This document shows positions 17,080 through 25,866 of a stretch of DNA of 64,000 bases, one piece after another. The notes beneath the pieces are model-generated. The model had not been told where the DNA came from, did not search any database, and saw only the letters and a program-made list of their open reading frames with translations. The stretch comes from Beijerinckiaceae bacterium (lineage in GTDB: Bacteria > Pseudomonadota > Alphaproteobacteria > Rhizobiales > Beijerinckiaceae). Both the position numbers and the translations under genes were made by a program. Location: the NCBI GenBank assembly GCA_947478455.1, contig CANJWR010000004.1:1-64000 (forward strand), written 5' to 3'. How positions within the stretch are numbered: the stretch's first letter is position 1; the number at the start of each line of letters is the position of its first letter.

Positions 17080-17205
17080 TTAGCCCTGACGCGCCTTGAA
17101 GCGCTTCTGCGTCTTGTTGATGATGTAGACGCGGCCCTTGCGACGCACGAGCTGGTTGTCGCGGTGGCGGCTGCGCAGGGACTTGAGAGAGTTACGGACT
17201 TTCAT
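17080..17205 (-). CDS. rpmJ: 50S ribosomal protein bL36 (41 residues)
   Basis: The reverse complement encodes 41 residues beginning [17 protein letters not shown] and ending [10 protein letters not shown]. This is the long, cysteine-free alphaproteobacterial form of bL36, with the conserved [11 protein letters not shown] centre. It binds 23S rRNA in the large subunit. The absence of the zinc-binding CxxC...H set distinguishes it from the C+ form. It is a single-gene unit with its own terminator. Confidence 0.95.
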   Translation of the reverse strand: MKVRNSLKSLRSRHRDNQLVRRKGRVYIINKTQKRFKARQG

Positions 17206-17325
17206 CGGTTTACCCGTCAACGAAAAGAGTTGGAGCGGGGAAGCCCGCCAGACGTGGCGCTCCTATGCCCCATTTTGTCGGGACGATCAACCCGGAAATG
17301 AACAGGAATCGCCGACCCGGCCGGA

Positions 17326-18042
17326 TTATACCGGGTTCCGGCCATTCAGGGCCGAAAGCGACAGGCGCTGGCGGCCGTCGGGCCCGAAATTCTCCGGTTT
17401 CAGCCAGTTCTCGAAAGCGGCGCGGAGGGCCGGCCAGTCCCGGTCCAGCATGGAATACCATGCGGTGTCGCGGTTGCGGCCCTTGATGATCATGTGCTGG
17501 CGGAAGACTCCCTCGAACGAAAACCCGAATCGCGTCGCCGCCCGGCGCGAAGGGGCATTGAGGTCGTTGCACTTCCATTCGAGTCGCCGGTAGCCGAGGA
17601 TATCGAATACATAACGCGCGGCCAGAAAGACCGCCTCGGTCGCCCCGGGGGTTCGCTGGAGGGCCGGTGTGTAAAGAATATTGCCGATCTCGATGACCCG
17701 GTTGGGCTGATCGATCCGAATGAGCGACAGGTAGCCGAGACAGCGCCCGGACGCGTTGTCGATGACTGCATAGAAGGGATCCGGGCCGGTCGCCTTCGCG
17801 GCGATGTTTGCGGCGAAACTTTCCGGATCAGGATAGGGGCCGTCGCCCATCCAGGCCCAGAGGGCTTCGGCTTCCGGCCCGTGCGAAGGGCCGTACAGCT
17901 CGTCGGCGTTGGCAGCTTCCAGCGGAAAAAGGGTAACAAAGCGTCCGGCGAGCGTTGTGCGCTCCGGGCGCGGTGCGGCGGCTGCGTCAATTGGCGGGCC
18001 GAGTGGAAGGTGGGTCGTGCCGTCGCGGTTTCGATCTTGCAT
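17326..18042 (-). CDS. GNAT-family N-acetyltransferase (RimJ/RimL type)
   Basis: The 238-residue protein has the RimJ/RimL layout: LAGRFVTLFPLEAANADELYG at the start, the motif region GYLSLIRIDQPNRVIEIGNILYTP, the acetyl-CoA-binding loop near ALQRTPGATEA, and the LGYRRLEWKCNDLNAPSRRAATRFGFSFEG ending. It should transfer acetyl from acetyl-CoA to an amine, either a protein N terminus or a small molecule. It is divergently transcribed from the MFS gene at 18156, 113 bp away, and the two could share control. Confidence 0.9.
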   Translation of the reverse strand: MQDRNRDGTTHLPLGPPIDAAAAPRPERTTLAGRFVTLFPLEAANADELYGPSHGPEAEALWAWMGDGPYPDPESFAANIAAKATGPDPFYAVIDNASGRCLGYLSLIRIDQPNRVIEIGNILYTPALQRTPGATEAVFLAARYVFDILGYRRLEWKCNDLNAPSRRAATRFGFSFEGVFRQHMIIKGRNRDTAWYSMLDRDWPALRAAFENWLKPENFGPDGRQRLSLSALNGRNPV

Positions 18043-18155
18043 CGTTCGGTTCTAACAGCGACGGCGGGTTTTGGCACAGGGTCTTACGTCGACGCTGGAC
18101 GTTCGATCGCAGAGGCTTCATACCGGGCTTCGCGACGCCCGGCCAGAGCCGCAAA

Positions 18156-19436
18156 ATGGAGCCGTTTTCAAGCATGGCAGCACCCGCGCAACATTCGCCT
18201 CCATCCGAGCGAAAGCCCATTGCGCGCATCTGGGGTCACCGCAACTTCACGATCTACATGGTTGGCTCTGTTCCGGCGACCGTCACCCAATGGATGCAGC
18301 GCGTCGGCATGGGCTGGATGACGTGGGAACTGACACATTCTCCGGCCTGGCTGGGCATTATTGCGGCGGCGGATCTTGCCCCCATGCTGGTGTTGGCGCC
18401 TTTCGCTGGGGCCATCACGGACCGTTCCGATGCGGCGCGCCTGTTGCGTATCACGCAGGCCATGCTGGTGACGCAGGCCATCGGGCTGGCGGTGATGACC
18501 GAAATCGGCTGGATGAATATCTGGATTTTACTCTTCATGAGCCTGATCACCGGATTCATCGCGCCGTTCTTCTCGGCTGCGCGACAATCCGTGTTGCCGA
18601 ATACGGTGCCGCGGTCGGATCTTTCCACGGCGATTGCGCTCGATTCCGCGCTGTTTCAGCTCACGCGCTTCATCGGGCCTGCGCTGGCGGCGATCATGAT
18701 TCCTGTTTACGGCGTAGGCGGAACATTCGCCTCCTACGCTGTTGGCAGTTTCACGTTTCTGGCTGCGGTTTATGTGATCGATGTTGAATTGCCCAAGCGG
18801 CCCGTGAATGCAACGCGCAACATCTGGCAGGAAATCGGCGAGAGCTTTACCTATGTTCGCACGCATCAGGGAATCTGGCCGGCGTTTCTGCTGCTGACGG
18901 TCGCTTCTGTGTTCATTCGTCCGGTTCAGGACATGATGCCCGGCTTTGCGGGCGATATTTTCAATTCCGACGCTGTGGGGTTGGCCTATCTCACGTCATC
19001 CATGGGCGTCGGCGCGATGGCGAGCGCGGGGCTTGTGGCGTTTCGCGGCCGCATCACCGGGCTGACGCGCCATGCGATTCTCGGGACCATCGGGCTGGCC
19101 ATCTCGACGCTGGGCTTTGTGGCGTCCGACATGCTCTGGGCGGGCGTCCTGTTTTCGGCCTTCATCGGCTTCACGCTGAACACAATGTCGACGAGCATTT
19201 CGGCGCTGGTGCAATGCGCTGTCTCCGACGACATGCGTGGTCGCGTGGTCTCGCTTTACGTGCTCATCTTTCGCGGCACGCCCGCTCTGGGCTCGCTGAT
19301 CGTCGGAATCGTTTCCGGCTCGATTGGACTGCGCTGGTCGTTTGTACTCTCGGCTGTGATCTGTTTCATCGCCTGGCTGGTGGTGCTTCCGCGCCGCCGG
19401 AATATTGCGGCGGCGCTGGAAGTCGAGCGCAGCTGA
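18156..19436 (+). CDS. MFS transporter, enterobactin exporter (EntS)-like group
   Basis: The ATG at 18156 gives 426 residues with about 12 membrane helices. The motif GAITDRSDAARLL (the loop 2-3 signature of MFS proteins) and SDDMRGRVVSLYVLIFRGTPALGSL match the MFS_3/EntS-like exporters. It probably exports a small molecule with proton exchange. The longer upstream frame overlaps the divergent acetyltransferase gene and is rich in Arg, so I do not include it. No siderophore biosynthesis genes are nearby, so the substrate is open. Confidence 0.9.
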   Translation: MEPFSSMAAPAQHSPPSERKPIARIWGHRNFTIYMVGSVPATVTQWMQRVGMGWMTWELTHSPAWLGIIAAADLAPMLVLAPFAGAITDRSDAARLLRITQAMLVTQAIGLAVMTEIGWMNIWILLFMSLITGFIAPFFSAARQSVLPNTVPRSDLSTAIALDSALFQLTRFIGPALAAIMIPVYGVGGTFASYAVGSFTFLAAVYVIDVELPKRPVNATRNIWQEIGESFTYVRTHQGIWPAFLLLTVASVFIRPVQDMMPGFAGDIFNSDAVGLAYLTSSMGVGAMASAGLVAFRGRITGLTRHAILGTIGLAISTLGFVASDMLWAGVLFSAFIGFTLNTMSTSISALVQCAVSDDMRGRVVSLYVLIFRGTPALGSLIVGIVSGSIGLRWSFVLSAVICFIAWLVVLPRRRNIAAALEVERS

Positions 19437-19437
19437 T

Positions 19438-22400
19438 CTATTCGGCAGCGATGCGTAAAGGCTGCTGATCAGGCTTTGTGTTTTGCGGAACTTGCTCCGT
19501 CTCGGCCTCGTCGGTGGGGCCAATGATGCGCGAGAAAAGGCGCCAGGCCAGTTTGCCAAGATCGTCCATCAAAGTGAAGACCGCAGGCACGAAAACCAGC
19601 GACAGCATGGTCGAGACCAGCAATCCGCCCACAACCCCGATGGCCATGGGCGAGCGGAATTCGCCGCCGTCGCCGAGGCCCAGCGCGGAGGGAATCATGC
19701 CGGCCGCCATGGCGATGGTGGTCATCACGATGGGGCGGGCGCGCTTGCGGCCTGCATCGACAATCGCCTCGGTGCGATCCATGCCGGCCGCCATGCGCTC
19801 AAGCGCGAAATCGACCAGCATGATGGCGTTCTTGGTTACGATGCCCATGAGCATCAGAATGCCGATCACGACCGGCATCGAGATCGCCTTGTTGGTGATG
19901 AACAGCGCGAAGATCACGCCGCCGATGGAGAGCGGCAGCGAGAACAGAATGGTGATTGGCTGCAGGATGCTGGCGAACAGCAGCACCAGCACGGCCAGCA
20001 CCATCATGAGACCGGCGCCCATCGCTTGCGCGAAGCTCTGGAACACCTCGACCATGATTTCTGCGTCGCCTGATTCCTTCAACGTCACGCCGGCCGGCAA
20101 GGCCTTTGCGGCAGGCAGGGCGTAGATGGCTTCAAGCGCCTGACCGAGCGCATCTGTGCCGGACAGATCGGCCTCGACCGCAATGCGTCGGACGCGATCA
20201 TAGCGCGAAATGCTGGTCGGGCCCTGGCCGAGTTCTACATCGGCGACCGAAGACAATGGTACAGTTGCGCCGCGCGACGTCGTCAATTTGAGGTTGCCGA
20301 GCGTGTCCATGTCGGCGCGCGCCGCTTCCGGCAATTGCACGCGGATCGGGATCAGTCGATTGCCGGCGTTGAACTTGGCGAGGTTGGCATCAAGATCCCC
20401 GATGGTGGCGACCCGGATGGCTTCTGCGAGAGCCTCTGTCGAGACGCCGAGTTCGGCGGCGCGGTCGAGGCGCGGGCGAATACGGATTTCCGGTCGATCC
20501 AGCGCGGCGGTCGAGACGACATTCGAGATCAGCGGAATGCGCTTCATCTCGCTCTGCAGGGCTGCGCCGGTGCGCTCCACAGCCTCGTTGTCGAGGCCGG
20601 AGACGACGAGCGAAACGGCGCGCTGGCCGTTGTCGTTCAGGAACCAGCTACGGATGTCGGGAACGCGATCCACCTGCGCGGCGATCTCGCGCTGCAGTTC
20701 CTTCTGCGATTTCGTGCGCTGGGTCTTGTGCGAGAGGTTGATGACGAACTGCGCCTTGCGAACTTCCGTTGCCCCGAGGCCGATCTTGCCGCCGTCGACG
20801 AAGACGCTGCGCACTTCTGGAATCTGCTTCAGGCGCTGGGCGATGTCATCGGTGACCTGCATTGTATCTGACAGGCGCGAACCGGGCGTAAGTTCGACGG
20901 CGAGCAACAGGCGCGCCACATCTTCGCCGGGCATGAAACCCGACGGCAGAAATTGTGTCGACCAGAGCGAGCCGGCGAAAATGCCGAGGCCGGCAATGAC
21001 CGTCAAGAAACGGTGGCGCACGGAGAGCAGCACGAGCTTCGTGTAGCCGCGCATGATCGGCCCCTCCCGATGAACTTCATCCGGATGGGCTTTCAGGAAA
21101 TAGGCGGCCAGCAGAGGCGTAATCAGGCGCGCCACCAGCAGCGAGAACAGAACAGAGATCGCAACCGTCAGGCCGAATTGCTTGAAATACATGCCCGCAA
21201 TGCCGCCCATGAAACTCACGGGCGCAAAGACCGCCACAATGGTCAAGCTGATCGCGATAACCGCAAGTCCGATCTCGTCAGCAGCTTCGAGCGAAGCGCG
21301 CCAGGCGGATTTGCCCATGCGCATGTGACGCACGATATTCTCGATCTCCACGATGGCGTCGTCGACCAGAATGCCTGTGGCGAGCGTCAGGGCCAGCAGG
21401 CTCACGAGGTTGAGCGAGAAGCCCAGCATATCGAGCGCCCAGAAGGTGGGCAGGATCGATAGCGGAAGCGCGATGGCGGTGATCAGCGTGGCGCGCCAGT
21501 CCTTCAAAAAGATCAGTACGACCAGCACGGACAAAAGCGCGCCCTCGATCAGCGTGTGCATGGCGCTTTCGAAATTGCCGACCGTGTAGGCCACATAGGT
21601 GTCGATCAGATCGATCGAAACATCGGGATGCTGGCGCTTGATGTCCTCGACGCGTTTGGCGACCGTTTCAGCCACCACTGCGTCGGATGCGCCGGCGCTG
21701 CGGGTGACGCCGAACGCCACAACAGGGCGGCCGTCGAGACGCGCGAAACGGCGCTGTTCGGCAGCGCCATCCGTGATGGTTCCTAGATCGGAAAGTTTGA
21801 CTTTACGACCGCCCGACAGGGCGATTGTCAGGCTGGCGAGATCCTCGATCTTGCGAGCGCCGGCAAGCGCCCGGATCGATTGTTCGCGGCCCGCCACATC
21901 GCCGCGCCCGCCGGCCAGATCGGCGTTCATGGCGCGCACCTGACGGCTGACATCAGCGGCGGTTACGCCGAGCGATGCCAGACGGTCTGGATCGAGCGTC
22001 ACGCGGATTTCGCGATCCACGCCGCCGATGCGCGAGACGGAGCCGACGCCGCGAATGTTCTGCAGTGCGCGCGCGACTGTATCGTCGGCAAACCACGAAA
22101 TTTCTTCCAGCGACATTGTGGGCGATGCGACCGCGTAAGTCACAATCGGCAGACCGACCACATCGACGCGCTGCACCAGCGGTTCCTCGATGCCGCGCGG
22201 CAGATCGGAACGAATGCGGGCGACCGCATCCTTCACGTCGTTCAGCGCGCGGTCGGAATTTACTTCAAGGCGGAATTCGATTGTGGTGGTCGAAAGCCCT
22301 TCGGAAATCGACGACACAATGTGCTTGATGCCGGCGACGCCTGCGATGGCATCCTCGACCTTCTTGCTTATCTGCGATTCAAGCTCGGACGGTGCAGCTC

Positions 22401-22563
22401 CTGGCTGTACGACGCTGATCGAGATGACCGGAATGTCCACATTCGGAAACCGCGTAATCGGTAGTTTCAGAAACGAGAAAATGCCGAGCAGCAGCAGGAC
22501 TGTGAACAATACAAGCGAGGGAATCGGGCGGCGGATCGACCAGGCCGAAATGTTCATGGCCAT
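19438..22563 (-). CDS. RND efflux pump inner-membrane transporter (HAE1/AcrB-like)
   Basis: The 1041-residue protein has the normal RND length and topology, with helix 1 IPSLVLFTVLLLLGIFSFLKLP, two large periplasmic loops and two sets of six helices. The charged helix-4 motif GILVDDAIVEIENIVRHM carries the proton-relay aspartates, and GIVTKNAIMLVDFALERM is the matching region of the second half. It takes drugs or lipophilic compounds from the periplasm or outer leaflet, using proton entry. Its start shares one base with the stop of the adaptor gene upstream. No outer-membrane factor gene is adjacent. Confidence 0.93.
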   Translation of the reverse strand: MAMNISAWSIRRPIPSLVLFTVLLLLGIFSFLKLPITRFPNVDIPVISISVVQPGAAPSELESQISKKVEDAIAGVAGIKHIVSSISEGLSTTTIEFRLEVNSDRALNDVKDAVARIRSDLPRGIEEPLVQRVDVVGLPIVTYAVASPTMSLEEISWFADDTVARALQNIRGVGSVSRIGGVDREIRVTLDPDRLASLGVTAADVSRQVRAMNADLAGGRGDVAGREQSIRALAGARKIEDLASLTIALSGGRKVKLSDLGTITDGAAEQRRFARLDGRPVVAFGVTRSAGASDAVVAETVAKRVEDIKRQHPDVSIDLIDTYVAYTVGNFESAMHTLIEGALLSVLVVLIFLKDWRATLITAIALPLSILPTFWALDMLGFSLNLVSLLALTLATGILVDDAIVEIENIVRHMRMGKSAWRASLEAADEIGLAVIAISLTIVAVFAPVSFMGGIAGMYFKQFGLTVAISVLFSLLVARLITPLLAAYFLKAHPDEVHREGPIMRGYTKLVLLSVRHRFLTVIAGLGIFAGSLWSTQFLPSGFMPGEDVARLLLAVELTPGSRLSDTMQVTDDIAQRLKQIPEVRSVFVDGGKIGLGATEVRKAQFVINLSHKTQRTKSQKELQREIAAQVDRVPDIRSWFLNDNGQRAVSLVVSGLDNEAVERTGAALQSEMKRIPLISNVVSTAALDRPEIRIRPRLDRAAELGVSTEALAEAIRVATIGDLDANLAKFNAGNRLIPIRVQLPEAARADMDTLGNLKLTTSRGATVPLSSVADVELGQGPTSISRYDRVRRIAVEADLSGTDALGQALEAIYALPAAKALPAGVTLKESGDAEIMVEVFQSFAQAMGAGLMMVLAVLVLLFASILQPITILFSLPLSIGGVIFALFITNKAISMPVVIGILMLMGIVTKNAIMLVDFALERMAAGMDRTEAIVDAGRKRARPIVMTTIAMAAGMIPSALGLGDGGEFRSPMAIGVVGGLLVSTMLSLVFVPAVFTLMDDLGKLAWRLFSRIIGPTDEAETEQVPQNTKPDQQPLRIAAE

Positions 22564-23729
22564 CAGGGCGTCTCCGTTCCGGCGACGGGCGAAACCGCAT
22601 CGCCGTCGCGCAGGAATGCGCCGGCGCGGGCCACGACCTTGAGGTTTTCATCCAGCCCGTCGCGGATTTCGATCATCGAGCCCGATGTGACGCCGAGCAC
22701 GACAGCGCGCGTATGAACTTGATCGCGCTCGACCAGTTGCACGGTCGGCTTGCCGTTGGCGTAGAAGATCGCGCTGGTGGGGACCATGACCGACATGGCA
22801 CGGCGCAATTCGATACTGCCGCGCGCAAAAGATCCGACGCGCGCCGCCGCATGCGGCTGCAGCGACAGACGCACGCGGCCAAGGCGTGTCGTGCGGTCAA
22901 TTTCGGGCGACAGCAACCGCACCTTGCCGGGCACGATGGCGCCATTCGCGAGCGTGACCTGCGCCGGTTGACCGACCGACAATGCGCCGATCTTTGCTTC
23001 GGGCACGTCGCCTTCGAGTTCGACTGCTCCATCGGCGATGATGCGGAACATTGGCTCGCCGGCGGCGGTCGCCATGGCGCCGAGTTTGGCGCTGCGGCGC
23101 GAAATGAGTCCGTCAGCCGGCGCGCGCACTTCGGTACGGCCGATGCGGACCATCAATTCGCGACGTTGCGCGGCGATGTTGGCCTTGTCTGCTTCCGAGA
23201 CGCGAACGGCGTCGCGGGCCGATTGCAATTGCGCCCTGGCCGCATTGGCGGCGTTGGTTTTCTGCTCGACCTGCGCCTGCGTGGAGGAGCCCTGTTTCAA
23301 AAGCACCTGTGCGCGCTCGAGATCCTGCGTGGTCCAGGTCTGGTTGGCCTGCGCCTGTTCGATCTGGCTGTTTGCCTGCGCGATAGCTGCGTCGGCGCGC
23401 GTCAGGGCGGCGTCGGACTGCGCCAGTAGCGCATCGAGTTGATCGCGTGCGAGACGCGCCAGCACCGCGCCTTTGGCGACCTTGTCACCTTCCTCGACGA
23501 GCAATTCGATGATGCGAAGCCCCTCGATTTCGGGGCCAACCAGCACTTCGTCACGCGCCACCAGCGTGCCGCTGAGACTGATGCTCTCGACGATTTCACG
23601 TCGTGTTGCATTGGCGGTGGTGACGGCAGGCGCGCGAGCAGCCGAGAGGGTCGGGGCGGCTTCGACCGCAAAAGCGGGGGCGGCGAGCGTTGCGGTTGCA
23701 AACGCCGCAATCAGCAGGCGGGATTTCAT
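22563..23729 (-). CDS. RND efflux periplasmic adaptor (membrane fusion protein, AcrA-like)
   Basis: The 388-residue protein has a signal peptide (MKSRLLIAAFATATLAAPAFA) and a split lipoyl domain (SGTLVARDEVLVGPEIEGLRI and later EVRAPADGLISRRSAKLG). These flank a long alpha-hairpin rich in Ala/Gln (about 115-190), followed by beta-barrel and membrane-proximal domains. There is no lipobox cysteine, so it is probably soluble or held by the complex. Its start overlaps the regulator stop (ATGA) and its stop overlaps the pump start, giving a fully coupled three-gene operon. Confidence 0.93.
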   Translation of the reverse strand: MKSRLLIAAFATATLAAPAFAVEAAPTLSAARAPAVTTANATRREIVESISLSGTLVARDEVLVGPEIEGLRIIELLVEEGDKVAKGAVLARLARDQLDALLAQSDAALTRADAAIAQANSQIEQAQANQTWTTQDLERAQVLLKQGSSTQAQVEQKTNAANAARAQLQSARDAVRVSEADKANIAAQRRELMVRIGRTEVRAPADGLISRRSAKLGAMATAAGEPMFRIIADGAVELEGDVPEAKIGALSVGQPAQVTLANGAIVPGKVRLLSPEIDRTTRLGRVRLSLQPHAAARVGSFARGSIELRRAMSVMVPTSAIFYANGKPTVQLVERDQVHTRAVVLGVTSGSMIEIRDGLDENLKVVARAGAFLRDGDAVSPVAGTETP

Positions 23730-24394
23730 GTCACGGACTCCGACGTCGCTTTTCTGGAGCGGGTAGTGCTGGTTTTCTGTTTGATTGTGGCCGGCGGCTC
23801 GGCCACCGGGCGCAGGATGGCGGTCATCATGGCGGTAATAACCGGCGCAACAACCGCAGCATCGAAGTTGGGATCGACAGCGCGGCGCCAGAAGACTCCG
23901 TCGGCGACAACCATCATGGATGTCAGCGCCTGATCGATTGATGTCAGAGGCGCAATACGGCCTTTGGCGAGAGCGTCTTCAAGCAGAAGGCCGAGCGATC
24001 CGCGAAGGGATTCGTCGAAACGCTTCATGGTTGTTGCGATGGCCGGGTTGCGAGTCGATTCCGCCCCGATCTCGATGCAAAGCGTGGATTTATGTCGCGG
24101 CTGTTCGACGATGCAGACACGAAACAAATGCTCCATGACGGCGGTGAAATTTTCGACCTCTCCGGCGTCGGCGAAATGGCCGAGAAACTGTTCGCGATCC
24201 CGCTCTGTCAGTGCCTCGATCAGGGCCTCCTTCGAGTCGAAATAGACGTAGAGCGCGCCCGAACTGATGCCGGCTTCGCGGCAGATGTCCTGCATGGTGG
24301 TGCGGTGGAAGCCGTTACGGGCAAAGCACTGCTCGGCGGCGTCCACGATCCGCTTGCGTCGGTTGTTCTGCTGTTCGGGGCTGAGCTTGGGCAT
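23726..24394 (-). CDS. TetR-family repressor of the RND operon
   Basis: I choose the ATG at 24394, giving 222 residues, over a GTG at 24415. The N-terminal helix-turn-helix reads RRKRIVDAAEQCFARNGFHRTTMQDICREAGISSGALYVYFDSKEAL, typical of AcrR/TetR proteins, and is followed by a helical ligand-binding domain. It is the first gene of the tetR-mfp-rnd operon, and a 12-bp palindrome lies 35 bp upstream, so ligand-relieved autorepression of the whole operon is likely. The C-terminal 20 residues are a Lys/Thr/Ser-rich extension. Confidence 0.92.
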   Translation of the reverse strand: MPKLSPEQQNNRRKRIVDAAEQCFARNGFHRTTMQDICREAGISSGALYVYFDSKEALIEALTERDREQFLGHFADAGEVENFTAVMEHLFRVCIVEQPRHKSTLCIEIGAESTRNPAIATTMKRFDESLRGSLGLLLEDALAKGRIAPLTSIDQALTSMMVVADGVFWRRAVDPNFDAAVVAPVITAMMTAILRPVAEPPATIKQKTSTTRSRKATSESVT

Positions 24395-24428
24395 GAGGCA
24401 GTCTGGACTTCGCACATTAATAAAAAAC

Positions 24429-24440
24429 GAATGATCATTC
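24429..24440. promoter_or_regulatory. Palindromic TetR-type operator upstream of the efflux operon
   Basis: GAATGATCATTC is a perfect 12-bp palindrome flanked by A and T runs (AAAAAAC on the left, TTTTTTG on the right). AATGATCATT-like sequences are common AcrR/TetR operators in this setting. It lies in the divergent region between the repressor gene and the gene at 24584 and may affect both. Confidence 0.65.
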
Positions 24441-24583
24441 TTTTTTGCATTGCAATATGACTTTTGTCAAGAGGCGTGCCGCGCGGGGCCGTCCCGGTCC
24501 GGATTCAGCACGTTTTCAATCTCGCCTTGCCGGACGGGCGCTGTCGGACAAACGTCCGCGAAGCGTCAGGTCAGGAGGCCGGC

Positions 24584-25762
24584 ATGTCGGGAAATGTGCA
24601 CCCATGGGGCTGGATCGTGGTTTGGGCGTTGCTGGCGACGCCGGCTGTCGCGGAGCCTGCCGGCGCTCCGGCGCTCAAACTGACATTTGCGGGCGAGACC
24701 GAACTCGTCTTCAACCCGAAGCGGGATCGCTGCGACGGCCATGACGTGCCGGACGCTCCGTTGCGGGCCTATCGGGACGCCGAGGGCAAGACGGTCGCGT
24801 TTGGACTTCACTTCGTCAATCGAGCGTTACGCGGCGATACGCTCGACCGGATCAAGATTGACTGCAATGTCGTGCTGAACTCGAAACATCTGGCCGATCC
24901 GGCAGCCTACGACGACTACAACTGGATCACCGCTACCTGGACCAACGATGGCAAGAGCGTCGACGCCATCATCCACCACGAATATCATGGCAACGAACAT
25001 GAAGGTCGTTGCGCGTTCAAGGAGATGATGAAGTGCTGGTACAACACGCTCGTCGGCTATCGATCGACCGACGGCGGAGCGAATTTTCTGCGCTCAGCGC
25101 GTGCGCCCGTGGTGGCGGCGGCGGCTTTTACGCAGGACAAGCAGCAGGGCCGGCACCGAGGCTTTTTCAATCCGTCGAATATCGTCGCCATGGGAAACCA
25201 TCGTTATTTCATGGCTTCCAATACGGGCTGGGACGGGCAGGGGTTCGGGGTGTGCCTGTTCCGCACGCAGGACACGTCCGATCCATCGTCCTGGCGGGCG
25301 TGGGACGGTAAGGATTTCAGCCGGCGCTATGGCGATCCCTATGGGCCTGCTGGAACCAATACGGGCAAACCCTGTCAGCCAATCCTGCCGTTTCAGGCGC
25401 CTGTCGGGTCGGTGACGCGCCATGCGGCTTCGGGAAACTGGATCGCGGTCTATCAGGCGTGGAAGGACGATAAATATCACCCGCTGGCGGGTCTCTATTA
25501 TGCGACCTCGCGCAACCTGACCGACTGGACAATGCCGCGCCTGCTGCTGGCGGGTGCAACCAATTACGACGATCCCTGCAAGATTTCAGGGCCGTTGATG
25601 GGTTATCCGTCGATGCTCGATCCGCAATCGAAATCGCGCAATTACGACGAGACCGGCGACAGTGCGCAGCTTTATTACGTCTCGCTGGAGACGAAAGGTT
25701 GCTCGATCACCTCGAACCGCGATCTGCTCCGCCGCAGGGTCGCAATCGCTCCCGCAAAATAG
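24584..25762 (+). CDS. Exported hypothetical protein, probable beta-propeller
   Basis: The ATG at 24584 has a good ribosome-binding site (CAGGAGG). The 392-residue protein starts with a signal peptide (WIVVWALLATPAVAEPAG). The rest contains repeated segments reminiscent of sialidase or GH43-like propellers (GYRSTDGGANFLRS, YRYFMASNT-like NHRYFMASNTGWDG, GLYYATSRNLTDWTMPRLLLAG, YPSMLDPQSKS). Eight or so cysteines suggest disulfides outside the cytoplasm. I do not recognise catalytic residues, so an enzyme role is only possible. It is divergent from the efflux operon and separate from the following gene. Confidence 0.72.
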   Translation: MSGNVHPWGWIVVWALLATPAVAEPAGAPALKLTFAGETELVFNPKRDRCDGHDVPDAPLRAYRDAEGKTVAFGLHFVNRALRGDTLDRIKIDCNVVLNSKHLADPAAYDDYNWITATWTNDGKSVDAIIHHEYHGNEHEGRCAFKEMMKCWYNTLVGYRSTDGGANFLRSARAPVVAAAAFTQDKQQGRHRGFFNPSNIVAMGNHRYFMASNTGWDGQGFGVCLFRTQDTSDPSSWRAWDGKDFSRRYGDPYGPAGTNTGKPCQPILPFQAPVGSVTRHAASGNWIAVYQAWKDDKYHPLAGLYYATSRNLTDWTMPRLLLAGATNYDDPCKISGPLMGYPSMLDPQSKSRNYDETGDSAQLYYVSLETKGCSITSNRDLLRRRVAIAPAK

Positions 25763-25866
25763 ACGCCGGAATCTGGCCTGGCTTATGGCGACGCCGTTCG
25801 ATTTATATTATATTCGGACGAGCGGCTTTCGCGCCGCCATAATAATTTCGTGCAGGGAGGCACTCT

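Noticed and set aside
17315-17336. Hairpin ACCCGG/CCGGGT overlapping the acetyltransferase stop
   Set aside because: It is short, lacks a T run on the transcribed strand and has a ten-base loop; it is too weak to call a terminator.
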